Part shown: positions 1-8,075 of the stretch, in pieces
How the letters are laid out: every line of letters begins with the position of its first letter
Position numbering within the stretch: the stretch's first letter is position 1
Source of the DNA: Desulfobacteraceae bacterium 4572_35.2
Lineage (GTDB): Bacteria > Desulfobacterota > Desulfuromonadia > Desulfuromonadales > Desulfuromonadaceae
Length of the DNA stretch: 34,693 nt
Assembly: GCA_002084665.1 (NCBI GenBank)
Contig: NBLY01000005.1
Coordinates: forward strand, 1-34,693
Reading direction: 5' to 3'
Made by a program: the position numbers and the translations under genes
The notes under the pieces: generated by a model
What the model saw: only the letters and a program-made list of their open reading frames with translations
Databases searched by the model: none
What the model was told of the DNA's origin: nothing

Positions 1-1
1 G

Positions 2-925
2 GTGTTTCACCCGAATCCTGATTATAAATTAATGGATCAAGTCCGAGAGACATTGCGATATTCTCATTACGCTTATCGCACGGAACAATCGTATTGTCAA
101 TGGATAGTCCGTTACATCCGATACCATGGCGGTACCACTCATCCTAATCAACTGAGTGCTTCCGATATTGAACGTTACTTGTCATATCTTGTTGTTGAGG
201 GCAAGGTTTCTGCCTCGACACAGAAGCAAGCGTTGAACGCTTTGATCTTTTTGTATCACAAAGTTTTAGACATTCAAATTGAGGATAAAATCGCCCCTAT
301 CCGGTCTAAAAAGGGGAGGCGACATGCCTTGATGTCAAAACTACTTTATGGTGCTGGCTTGCGTCTGACTGAGTGCATCCGACTGCGGGTTCAAGATGTT
401 GATTTTGGTCAAAATCAACTTTATGTACGTGCTGGCAAAGGGGATAAAGATCGAATCAGTTTATTACCGCAGGGGTTAATGGATGAACTGGCGCGCCATA
501 TTGAGCGGGTAAAGGTACTCCATCAACAAGATTTAGCTGACGGCTTTGGTGCTGTGTATTTACCTGAATCGGTGGCGCGTAAATATCCTAATGCGGCGAA
601 GGAACTTGGCTGGCAGTATGTGTTTCCATCGCGCGGGCGTTCAACGGATCCCCGTTCTGGGGTGATTCGTCGTCATCATGTTTCGGAGTCGGGGTTGCAA
701 AAGGCGGTTAAAATGGCGGTTCGTAAAGCTGGGATCACTAAGAGGGCCAGTTGTCACACGTTACGCCACAGTTTTGCGACACATCTGTTAGAAAACGGCA
801 CTAATATCCGCATGGTTCAAGAACTTATGGGCCACAGTGATGTGAAGACAACGGAAATTTATACTCATGTGATGGAAAAAGATATTCACGCAACTCAAAG
901 TCCTTTGGATTCTCTTGAGCAATAA
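2..925 (+). CDS. intI: Integron-type tyrosine recombinase (IntI), internal deletion, 5' end at window edge
   Basis: Site-specific tyrosine recombinase of the integron integrase family. The catalytic set is visible: Arg121 in GAGLRLTEC, His252 and Arg255 in [12 protein letters not shown], the [13 protein letters not shown] block and nucleophile Tyr287. The IntI-specific insertion is present ([24 protein letters not shown]), which separates it from XerC/D. The reading frame opens with GTG at the window edge, so the true start may lie upstream. Between [11 protein letters not shown] (about residue 108) and [11 protein letters not shown], about 20 residues usual in IntI (the stretch like LPVVLTxxEV..L..L.G.H) are missing in frame, so this 307-residue copy is shorter than the usual 320-340. 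Activity is doubtful. It is co-directional with the following genes, whereas most mobile integron integrases point away from their cassettes. Confidence 0.85.
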   Translation: MFHPNPDYKLMDQVRETLRYSHYAYRTEQSYCQWIVRYIRYHGGTTHPNQLSASDIERYLSYLVVEGKVSASTQKQALNALIFLYHKVLDIQIEDKIAPIRSKKGRRHALMSKLLYGAGLRLTECIRLRVQDVDFGQNQLYVRAGKGDKDRISLLPQGLMDELARHIERVKVLHQQDLADGFGAVYLPESVARKYPNAAKELGWQYVFPSRGRSTDPRSGVIRRHHVSESGLQKAVKMAVRKAGITKRASCHTLRHSFATHLLENGTNIRMVQELMGHSDVKTTEIYTHVMEKDIHATQSPLDSLEQ

Positions 926-985
926 GCCTAATGTAATCGACGGGATTGCTATTCTTTAATGACGTTGCCCGAGTCGTAATTAGGT
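926..985. other. attC-like imperfect hairpin downstream of intI
   Basis: Directly after the integrase stop, GCCTAAT (926-932) and ATTAGGT (979-985) form the outer arms of a bulged inverted repeat. Inner pairing is CGAC (938-941) with GTCG (973-976) and GGG (942-944) with CCC (968-970), around a 23-nt loop. The length of 60 bp, the unpaired bases between arms and the RYYYAA-/-TTRRRY pattern recall integron attC sites. However, the invariant AAC/GTT triplets read AAT/ATT here. It could equally be a transcription-related hairpin. Low confidence. Confidence 0.3.
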
Positions 986-1038
986 TGTCACAAGATCACC
1001 TTTTCTATATTGTCTAATGTTTGTTTATTGGCGCAAGT

Positions 1039-1062
1039 TTTCGTGCCACGAAACATTTTTTT
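1039..1062 (+). terminator. Possible intrinsic terminator between intI and the FabG-like gene
   Basis: A perfect 6-bp stem TTTCGT/ACGAAA with a 3-nt loop (1039-1053) is followed after two bases by seven T residues (1056-1062). The stem is A/T-rich and short, so termination would be weak. It would separate integrase transcription from the biosynthetic operon. Confidence 0.35.
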
Positions 1063-1101
1063 GATGAATCCATCATGATCTTTAAGGAGATTTAAAATAG
1101 T

Positions 1102-1700
1102 ATGACATCACAAACGAAAATTGCTCTGGTAACGGGCGGTAGCAAGGGGATTGGGTCGCTGATATGGCGCAAACTGAGGCGGTTCTTAAACCGTTATTAG
1201 AAGAAGCTGTGCCGTTTGCTATTGTCAATAATGCTGGTTTCGCCCGCGACACATTGCTAGCAATGATGGCTGATAATGAGTGGAATGATGTGCTCGATGT
1301 TCACTTGGGTGGCTTTTTCAATGTCACCCGTACCGTGCTGCCACAGATGATGCGTAAGCGTAAGGGGCGTATTGTTAATATTGTTTCGACATCGGGGCAA
1401 ACAGGGGTGGCGGGGCAGGTTAATTATTCGACTGCTAAAGCGGGTTTGATTGGTGCTACCCGTTCGCTCGCTGCTGAAGTTGCCAAGCGTAAGATTTTGG
1501 TCAACGCGGTTTCGCCGGGGTTTATTGAAACCGAGATGATTGAAGATTTACCCCTTGAGCATATTGTGCCGATGATCCCTCTTGGTCGTGTTGGTAAGGC
1601 TGATGAGGTGGCGAATATGGTTGATTTTTTATGTTCTGATAAGTCGAGTTATATTACTGGACAGGTTTTTTCGGTTAATGGTGGGGCTTGTATGCCGTAG
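1102..1700 (+). pseudogene. FabG-like 3-ketoacyl-ACP reductase (SDR), disrupted by an internal deletion
   Basis: Short-chain dehydrogenase of the FabG type, expected to reduce 3-ketoacyl-ACP during polyene elongation (the ApeQ role in aryl-polyene clusters). Translation from ATG 1102 gives MTSQTKIALVTGGSKGIGS, the NADPH-binding TGxxxGIG motif, and then runs out of frame to a stop near 1200. The rest continues in another frame from about 1160 (ADMAQTEAVLKPLLEE) with NNAG, the catalytic YSTAK Tyr/Lys and SPGFIETEM, ending GQVFSVNGGACMP. Compared with a usual length near 245 residues, about 55 residues between the glycine motif and the NNAG region are missing. Both flanks match the family well, so this is a deletion rather than a divergent gene. 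AAGGAG lies 12 nt before the ATG. Either a true pseudogene or an assembly error. Confidence 0.8.
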
Positions 1701-1873
1701 GGTTTGTGGCTTTGCACCGCAAAGATCTGGGACAGCCCCCGGTGAGGCTGGGGACAGTCCCGATTTTGCTACATTAGGCTTGATATTAAAGTAGAAGAGT
1801 AGAGAATCACGGTGGACAGTGCCCACCTTACATAAACTATTCAATTAATTCTTAACGGAAAGAATTTATCTTT
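1701..1873. repeat. Cluster of REP-like palindromes in an intergenic gap
   Basis: This gap holds several short palindromes in a row: CTTTGC-ACC-GCAAAG (1710-1724), CAGCC...GGCTG (1733-1750), GGGAC-A-GTCCC (1751-1761) and GGTGG...CCACC (1811-1827). The motif GGGACAG occurs twice, and GGACAGTSCC is shared by the last two palindromes. Such GGGACAGTCCC and GTGGACAGTGCCCAC units resemble the REP elements mobilised by IS200-like RAYT transposases in many proteobacteria. No transposase is present in the window. The last part contains the leader of the next gene. Confidence 0.5.
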
Positions 1874-2935
1874 ATGACCCTAAATCGTGTTGCCATAACC
1901 GGAGTCGGCATCATCTCATGCTTAGGCTGTGACACATCAACGGTTACTGAAGCTTTGCGCGCAGGCCGCTCGGGGATCGTGGTTGATCCACAACGAACCG
2001 AGTTGGGTTTTCGTAGCCCATTGACTGGTCGAATCGACGGTTTCAATGAGAAGAAGATATTGGGCCGTAAAGAGCGTAAAAGTATGCCGTTGTTTGCTGT
2101 GCAAGCTTATGCCTCAGCACGTGAAGCGTTAATAATGGCTGGCCTTGATGATGAGGCATTACGCAACCCCGATACTGGGCTGATCTATGGCTGTGATTCA
2201 AGTTGTTTGGCGGCAACTGAGCAAGTTGATCTGTTGCGCGAACGAGGGGAGACTAAATCTATTGGTAGTGGTCAAATTTTCCGTTCGATGAACTCTAGTG
2301 TTACCATGAATTTAAACACCCTGCTCGGTACTCAAGGGGCGTGCTGGACATTGAGCTCGGCTTGTTCGAGCGGCGGTCATGCTATTGGTCAAGCTGCGGA
2401 CTTGATCGCCCTTGGTCGGCAAAAACGGATGATTTGCGGTGGCGCGCAGGAGATCAATTGGCAGTCGATGTGTAGTTTTGATGGTTTGGGTGCTTTTTCA
2501 ACTAACACCGGGAAGATTACGCCGTGGCGCAGGCGCGTGGAGCGACAATCTTAGCTGAGATACTCTCCTATGCCTTCTCATCGGATGGCGAAAATCTTTC
2601 GGTGCCTAGCCGTGGTGGTTTACAGCGGGCGATGTAATATTAAAGCGGTATTTGGCCGCGCCGATGCCGGTCATGCTGTGCCGTGGGTGTCATCACTTAA
2701 ATCGCTGACTGGCCACGAGCTGTGGATGTCTGGTGCTTCACAGGTGGTGTACACCATATTGATGGCCCAAGGCGGTTTTATCACCGCGAATCGTAATTTC
2801 ACCAGCCCCGATGAGCACTCCGAAGGGTTGAAGATTGTCACCTCCACCTTAGATCAAGCTCCTGAACTGGTGCTGTGCAATTCGGCTGGTTTTGGCGGCA
2901 CTAACTCGTGCCTTGTGTTGCGGATGGGTGCTTAA
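1874..2935 (+). pseudogene. FabB-like beta-ketoacyl-ACP synthase, broken into three frames
   Basis: Ketosynthase resembling FabB and the third KS of aryl-polyene clusters. Three collinear fragments are visible. The first, 1874 to about 2515, carries TGVGIISCLG and active-site Cys164 in SSACSSGG. The second, about 2527-2634 in another frame, reads AQARGATILAEILSYAFSSD. The third, about 2637-2935, reads KSLTGHELWMSGASQ and ends GFGGTNSCLVLRMGA. About 30 residues are missing at each junction. The first gap removes the RxFDxxRDG region. The second removes the first catalytic His (the NSHGTST / NAHATST segment). Without that His, condensation activity would be lost. The gene directly abuts the oxidoreductase ATG at 2936, so the operon arrangement itself is intact. 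Confidence 0.8.
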
Positions 2936-4450
2936 ATGTACGATGCGCTGGTTGTCGGTTCAGGTGTCAGTGGCCTGACCAATGCCCTGTTGCTAGCTCA
3001 GGCTGGGCAACGGGTTGCGGTGGTTGAACGGGCGCAACAATGTGCGCCGCTACTGCGTGGTTTTGAGCGTTGGGGCATTCAGTTTGATACCGGTTTTCAC
3101 TATGCTGGGGCGCTGGCTGATGGTGAAGGGTTGCAACGTTTTTTCAACCTCCTTGGTCTAGATCGCCATGTTGAAATTGAACCGATGCGTTCGAGTGGTT
3201 TTGATCGAATCATTACCGCCGCCGGTTTTAGTTACGATTTCCCCGTCGGCGGCGATGAGATCGTGCGCAGCCTGAGTGACAAGTTCCCCCGTGAACGTAG
3301 CGCTATTCGCCGTTTTATAGATGATACGTTGCAGGTGAGTGATCATCTACCGTATATCAATCCCACTACGCCAATTGATCAATTATCGGCTTTTGACCGT
3401 GCTCACGATGTTAGTTTAACAGACTATTTAGCGGCTTTAACAACCAATCCGATGTTGCGCCGCCTGTTGTCGCTCCACTGTTTGCTCCATGGCATTGCGC
3501 CAGAGCGGGTACCGTTCCGTTTTCACGCTAGTGTCATCGGCCCCTATTTTCGTTCGGCTTCAACTATCGTTGGTGGTGGTCTAGCGCTGGCTAATGCTTT
3601 TGAGCGTTGTTTGAATGAGGCTGGCGTTGATCTGATTTGTGATGCTGAGGTTGAGCAGATTCTGTTATCTTCTAATGAAGGTGTTGAAGGGGTTGAACTC
3701 AGTGACGGCACAGTGATACACTCCCAAACCGTTATCAGTACCATTCATCCACATTACACGTTGAACTGTTTACCTGATCGAGTATTTAGGCCCATTTATC
3801 GTAAGCGCTTAAGTAGTTTAGACGAAAGCATGTCGGCGTGCGTACTGTTTGCCCGTTGTCGACAACCGCTTGAGGTGTTGCGTGGCCGCAATCTGTATCT
3901 GTTGTCAGCGTCAGCGACATCGCCTCCGATACAACAGCAACACCAGCAGTATGGCAGGGGCTCCGTGGATGAAAAGCTCCTTTATGTGACATCAGCCAAT
4001 GCTGCTTCTGGCTCTGATTGTGGCGGTTTTATGGTGATTGCCCCCACCACGGCGGCTCAGTTTTCACAATGGTGCCAGAGTCGATTAGGTCAACGGCCAG
4101 ATTCGTATAACATGTATAAACAACGGATTAGTGCTCAAATGATTGGTCAATTAGAGCAGTCACAACCTGAGTTGATCGCTGCGATGGATCGTTGCCAGTT
4201 AGCTACGCCGCTGACGTTACGCGATTACATGTTTAGCCCCGATGGCGCATTGTATGGGGTGCAACATCAGGTGGATCAATATCCGTTACAGGCCATAACG
4301 CGCATCAAAGGTCTTTATCTTTCAGGGCAAGCACTTATCGCTCCGGGGGTGATGGGGGCGATGATTAGTGGATTTAGTACCTGTGGCACCATTTTGGGCC
4401 ATGACCGATTAGTGGGAGAATTGAAACAGTGTCATCAAACGATTCAGTAA
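2936..4450 (+). CDS. CrtI/phytoene-desaturase-like FAD-dependent oxidoreductase
   Basis: Flavoprotein of the phytoene desaturase/amine oxidase superfamily, 504 residues, about the usual size. The N-terminus has the dinucleotide-binding motif VVGSGVSGLTNALLLAQAG followed by VVERA. The C-terminus has the FAD-contacting GLYLSGQALIAPGVMGAMISG. Relatives desaturate or saturate polyene chains (CrtI, RetSat), and such genes occur in flexirubin/aryl-polyene-type clusters and among candidate ladderane genes. The substrate here is unknown; an ACP- or lipid-bound polyene is a reasonable inference. It starts right after the stop of the broken KS and overlaps the next KS by 22 nt, so it is part of the operon. 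No truncation is seen. Confidence 0.8.
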   Translation: MYDALVVGSGVSGLTNALLLAQAGQRVAVVERAQQCAPLLRGFERWGIQFDTGFHYAGALADGEGLQRFFNLLGLDRHVEIEPMRSSGFDRIITAAGFSYDFPVGGDEIVRSLSDKFPRERSAIRRFIDDTLQVSDHLPYINPTTPIDQLSAFDRAHDVSLTDYLAALTTNPMLRRLLSLHCLLHGIAPERVPFRFHASVIGPYFRSASTIVGGGLALANAFERCLNEAGVDLICDAEVEQILLSSNEGVEGVELSDGTVIHSQTVISTIHPHYTLNCLPDRVFRPIYRKRLSSLDESMSACVLFARCRQPLEVLRGRNLYLLSASATSPPIQQQHQQYGRGSVDEKLLYVTSANAASGSDCGGFMVIAPTTAAQFSQWCQSRLGQRPDSYNMYKQRISAQMIGQLEQSQPELIAAMDRCQLATPLTLRDYMFSPDGALYGVQHQVDQYPLQAITRIKGLYLSGQALIAPGVMGAMISGFSTCGTILGHDRLVGELKQCHQTIQ

Positions 4451-5712
4451 TATCCTCAACAGTACCATCGTCACCAATCACATCACGTCGCGTTGTAATT
4501 ACCGGTATGGGAGCGGTTTCCCCTTTTGGCCCGTCGGTGACTGAACTCGAACGGGGGTTGCGTGCTGGTGAAAGTGCCGTGCGTTACCACCATGAGATGA
4601 CTGAAATTCATGGCTTACGCAGTCTGGTGGCGGCGAAGGTGGTGGGGATCGATCCCAAACAGATCGCCCGTAAACACCGCCGTTCCATGTCAAAAATGTC
4701 GATCTATGCCGCATTGGCTGCTCAGGAGGCGTTGGCTCAGGCTGGTGTCGATGTTGAGATGTGTCGTTCTGGTCGCCTTGGGGTGTCGTTGGGTTCCACC
4801 GTTGGTAGTACTGAAGTATCGCAGGCTTTTTTTGAAGATTACTTATACGATCACAGTTTAGAGCGGATGAAAACGACGCTGTTTTTTCAATTGATGAATC
4901 ATAGTTGTGCGGCCAATGTGGCGCAGACTTATGAGATAAATGGCCGAATTTTAGCGCCATCAGCGGCTTGTGCAACGGGCAGTCAAGCGCTTGGTTATGG
5001 GTATGAGATGATCGTTGCTGGCTATCAAGATATGATGCTGTGTGGTGGGGCTGATGAACTTCATCCACTCACCACTGCCACCTTTGATGTGATGCATGCC
5101 GCATCAACGGCTTACAATGAGCGGCCGCAGTTGACACCACGGCCATTTGATAGTCAACGTGATGGTATGGTGTGTGGCGAGGGCAGCGGAGTACTGCTAC
5201 TTGAATCTCTTGACTCGGCACTATTGCGTGGGGCGACAATTCATGGTGAAGTGATCGGTTTTGCCACCTTGTCCGATTCAACTAGTATTGCTAATCCAAA
5301 TACCAGCATGATGGCGAAATGTATGCGTCAAGCGTTGGCTGATGCCGGTATTGATGCTGAAACTGTGGATTATGTTAATGCTCACGCCACAGCAACAGCG
5401 CAGGGTGATATCGCTGAGAGTCAAGCGATTGCCGAGGTGTTTGGTGAAGGTGCTGCGGTCAGTAGTTTGAAAGGCCATTTAGGTCATACAATGGCAGCCA
5501 GTGGCGCATTGGAAACTATTGCCACCATCGGTATGTTACGTGATGGTCACTTGGTGCCGACACTGCATTTAGATCAGGTCGACCCTCAGTGTGCCGACCT
5601 TAACTATGTGCGCCAGCCACAACAAAAGAATATTCAGATAGCACTTAAAAATAACTTTGCCCTTGGAGGGGTTAACACCTCTCTCATTTTAAGGAGGTAC
5701 ACCAGTGACTGA
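4429..5712 (+). CDS. Beta-ketoacyl-ACP synthase (KS, FabF-like)
   Basis: Full-length condensing enzyme, 427 residues. TGMGAVSPFG opens the thiolase fold. Active-site Cys181 sits in SAACATGSQ, the first His in NAHATATAQGD, and the Lys/second His in SLKGHLGHTMAASGA. It extends acyl-ACP by two carbons. Start is GTG 4429, with GGGAG ten bases upstream, giving a 22-nt overlap with the oxidoreductase and suggesting translational coupling. An extra Ser/Thr/Pro-rich tail (MSSNDSVISSTVPSSP) precedes the fold. Because the upstream FabB-like KS is broken, this copy and the one at 14534 are the intact condensing enzymes of the aryl-polyene operon. Confidence 0.9.
   Translation: MSSNDSVISSTVPSSPITSRRVVITGMGAVSPFGPSVTELERGLRAGESAVRYHHEMTEIHGLRSLVAAKVVGIDPKQIARKHRRSMSKMSIYAALAAQEALAQAGVDVEMCRSGRLGVSLGSTVGSTEVSQAFFEDYLYDHSLERMKTTLFFQLMNHSCAANVAQTYEINGRILAPSAACATGSQALGYGYEMIVAGYQDMMLCGGADELHPLTTATFDVMHAASTAYNERPQLTPRPFDSQRDGMVCGEGSGVLLLESLDSALLRGATIHGEVIGFATLSDSTSIANPNTSMMAKCMRQALADAGIDAETVDYVNAHATATAQGDIAESQAIAEVFGEGAAVSSLKGHLGHTMAASGALETIATIGMLRDGHLVPTLHLDQVDPQCADLNYVRQPQQKNIQIALKNNFALGGVNTSLILRRYTSD
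5691..5698 (+). promoter_or_regulatory. Full-consensus ribosome binding site for the ACP
   Basis: AAGGAGGT lies six bases before GTG 5705, inside the last codons of the preceding KS. This is full complementarity to the 16S anti-Shine-Dalgarno, stronger than at neighbouring genes. It supports the GTG start and suggests that the carrier protein is made in excess over the enzymes around it. Confidence 0.75.
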
Positions 5713-5962
5713 GCAACAGATGATCACGATCATTAATGACGCTTTGGTTGAAGAGTTTGAATTGGATGCAGATGAGATGCAGCCCGAGTTGTCGATCTAT
5801 GATGATCTTGGTTTAGATAGCCTCGACACCGTTGATATGGTGATCGTGCTTGAGGGGGCATTTAAGTTTAAAATTCGTGAAGAGGCCGAGATTAAAGAGA
5901 TTCGAACTCTGGGCGATATTCACGAATTTGTTAAGCGTAAACTTGCAGCCGAAGTCAACTAG
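5705..5962 (+). CDS. Acyl carrier protein 1
   Basis: Small acidic carrier protein of 85 residues. The phosphopantetheine attachment site is Ser39 in LGLDSLDTVDMV, with the acidic helix II and the usual C-terminal FVKRKLA. It would carry the growing polyketide/polyene chain for the KS, ketoreductase and hotdog dehydratases. It overlaps the KS stop by 8 nt and precedes an acyltransferase that may take acyl groups from it. It needs a phosphopantetheinyl transferase, which is not in this window. Confidence 0.95.
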   Translation: MTEQQMITIINDALVEEFELDADEMQPELSIYDDLGLDSLDTVDMVIVLEGAFKFKIREEAEIKEIRTLGDIHEFVKRKLAAEVN

Positions 5963-5974
5963 CGGAACGCCTTG

Positions 5975-6745
5975 ATGAACAACGAACAGCTCAAAATTAT
6001 AGCCATGAACGTGTGGGTGTATGGACTACTACTATTGTTAACAATAGTTGGCATTCTATTGACTCCAACCGTTGGCTTTTATTTTTTCTTGCGCTATGGC
6101 TGGGATACGCCGCGCGTCATACGCCATATTATTTGGTTGTATGGTAAGGGTTGGTTGGCGATTATCAGCCCCTTTGTATCGTTTGAACGCCAAGGACTTG
6201 ATGACGCTGATGTTCCCGACAACTGTATCTTTGTCATCAACCATCTGTCGTTTTTTGATACCTATTTTATGGGAGCTTTGCCGCAGAGTGACATCACCTT
6301 TGCTGTGCGTTCGTGGCCATTTAAGATGTTTTGGTATCGGTTATTTATGCAGTTGGCCAATTATCTTGAGGTTGAGGATTCATCGTGGCAACAGACCCTC
6401 ATCAAAGGCAATAGCGTATTAAAACAGGGGGGGGCGGTGTTGTTCTTTCCTGAAGGGCATCGTAGTCGCAGTGGTAAAATACAGCGTTTTTATTCAGGGG
6501 CATTTCACTTAGCACTACAGAGCGGTTGCCCCGTTGTGCCACTGTGTATCACTGGAACAGATCAACTGTTGCCACCAGATCGGCGTAGCCTCAGACCGGC
6601 GACGGTGATGTTGAAAATTCTCCCTGTTGTTGAGGTGAAGGATTATCAGCACGAAGGCGGCCATCGCCAGTTACGTAAGGACGTTAAGGCGATGATGGTT
6701 AAAGAGCTTGAGCAGATGCTTGCTGGCGACAGTGAAGGACGATAA
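5975..6745 (+). CDS. PlsC-like 1-acylglycerol-phosphate acyltransferase family protein
   Basis: Membrane-associated acyltransferase of the lysophospholipid acyltransferase (LPLAT) superfamily, about 256 residues. One or two hydrophobic segments lie near the N-terminus (WVYGLLLLLTIVGILL). The HX4D motif is NHLSFFD (His90, Asp95) and the substrate motif is FFPEGHRSRSG. In aryl-polyene clusters such enzymes are thought to transfer the acyl/polyene chain to a glycerolipid-like acceptor. ATG 5975 is preferred to the in-frame TTG 5972; the ribosome site is weak, and the gene follows the ACP after 12 nt. The acceptor cannot be read from sequence. Confidence 0.85.
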   Translation: MNNEQLKIIAMNVWVYGLLLLLTIVGILLTPTVGFYFFLRYGWDTPRVIRHIIWLYGKGWLAIISPFVSFERQGLDDADVPDNCIFVINHLSFFDTYFMGALPQSDITFAVRSWPFKMFWYRLFMQLANYLEVEDSSWQQTLIKGNSVLKQGGAVLFFPEGHRSRSGKIQRFYSGAFHLALQSGCPVVPLCITGTDQLLPPDRRSLRPATVMLKILPVVEVKDYQHEGGHRQLRKDVKAMMVKELEQMLAGDSEGR

Positions 6746-6748
6746 TTG

Positions 6749-8053
6749 ATGGAGTTAACCTATTTTTCAACGGATAACCCACAACAGATACGCCGCTGCC
6801 AAGATCAACTGTTGCGCGATCATGTTCAGTATAGTTTGAGCCATTCCTCTTTCTACCAGCAGGTGTTTCAGCGCCTCGCTCTCACTGGCGAAGATATCAA
6901 CGGCTATGATGATCTGATTAAAATACCACTAACCACCAAGGCTGACCTTGAGGGGTGTGAAAATGATTTTTTGGCTGTTGCTGAAGATCGAATTGCCGAC
7001 ATCTGTTTAACATCGGGAACGACGGGGCTACCAGTGTCTTTCTATCAGACCAGTTTAGACCTTGATCGTTTAGCTTTAAATGAAGAGATCGCGTTTCGCA
7101 CCGCTGGAATTCGGCGTGATGATCGGGTGTTGATCGCTGTCGCCATTGATCGTTGCTTTATGGCGGGGATGGCCTATTTCCTCGGCCTCAAGCAGATAGG
7201 TGCTACGGCGATTCGTGGTGGGTCGAGTTCGGTAGCGGTGGTGGCGCAATTAGTTCAGCGTTTTCGGCCAACGGCAATTGTCGGAGTGCCCACTTTTTTC
7301 TTGGCCTTAGCCGAGCGTCTTCGCGGCAACGGTATCGATCCTGCCTCGTGTGGTATTAAGCGTTTGATCTGTATTGGTGAGCCGGTACGTCAGGCCGATC
7401 TGTCGTTGTCGGTGCTCGGTCAACGGTTGGTGGATTGTTGGCAAGCGCCAGTGTTTGGTACTTATGCCAGTACCGAAATGGCAACCACGCTGAGTGATTG
7501 TTCACACGGTCAAGGTGGTCACTTGCCGCCTGAGTTGATGATGGTTGAGGTGCTCGATGATGATGGTCAGCGCATCACCGATGGCCGCCCCGGTGAGGTG
7601 GTAGCCACACCGTTGCAGGTAACGGGAATGCCACTGTTGCGTTTTCGTACTGGTGATATTGCCACGCTTTACACTGAATCATGCCGTTGTGGGTTAACCA
7701 GTCAACGGATTGGCCCCATTCTGGGGCGCAAAAATCAGATGCTTAAATACCGTGGCACGACGGTTTATCCTCCCGCTATTAGTGCGGTATTGCAGGAGAT
7801 CGAGGCGGTTACGGCGTATTATATAGAAGTGTATGATGATTTTGCTTTGTCAGACCGTATTAAAGTGGTGGTGGGTTGTGTTGATGACTCAATTGATAGC
7901 CACCACATAGCCGAGCGTATTTCAGCACGAATTCGGGTGAAACCTGAAGTCGAAATTGCTGATTTGGACGCGGTGCGGCGTAAAATTATCAGTGAAGATA
8001 AACGGAAACCAGTTACGTTTTTTGATCATCGCACGACATCGGTGTGTTGTTAA
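6749..8053 (+). CDS. PaaK-like AMP-forming acyl/aryl-acid ligase
   Basis: ANL-superfamily adenylating enzyme most like phenylacetate-CoA ligase, about 434 residues. The ATP-loop LTSGTTGLPVSFYQT is near residue 86. FGTYASTEMATT serves as the aryl-binding/A5-type motif, FRTGDIATL is the A7-type motif, and a Cys cluster (SCRCG) follows. Position directly before the aromatic ammonia lyase implies it activates 4-coumarate (or cinnamate) for loading on CoA or ACP as the aryl starter; this is inference. E. coli-type aryl-polyene clusters instead activate 4-hydroxybenzoate. GAAGGA stands ten bases before ATG 6749 (in-frame TTG 6746 is an alternative). Confidence 0.8.
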   Translation: MELTYFSTDNPQQIRRCQDQLLRDHVQYSLSHSSFYQQVFQRLALTGEDINGYDDLIKIPLTTKADLEGCENDFLAVAEDRIADICLTSGTTGLPVSFYQTSLDLDRLALNEEIAFRTAGIRRDDRVLIAVAIDRCFMAGMAYFLGLKQIGATAIRGGSSSVAVVAQLVQRFRPTAIVGVPTFFLALAERLRGNGIDPASCGIKRLICIGEPVRQADLSLSVLGQRLVDCWQAPVFGTYASTEMATTLSDCSHGQGGHLPPELMMVEVLDDDGQRITDGRPGEVVATPLQVTGMPLLRFRTGDIATLYTESCRCGLTSQRIGPILGRKNQMLKYRGTTVYPPAISAVLQEIEAVTAYYIEVYDDFALSDRIKVVVGCVDDSIDSHHIAERISARIRVKPEVEIADLDAVRRKIISEDKRKPVTFFDHRTTSVCC

Positions 8054-8075
8054 TTTGCAATGAAGGGTGTTTGAT

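Noticed and set aside
1629-1844. 71-residue minus-strand ORF across the REP-like region
   Set aside because: Low-complexity translation over palindromes and the FabG 3' end, no start signal.
4499-5068. 189-residue minus-strand ORF
   Set aside because: It lies entirely within the clear KS gene on the + strand; its translation is Gln/His/Pro-rich with no domain, typical of a shadow frame.
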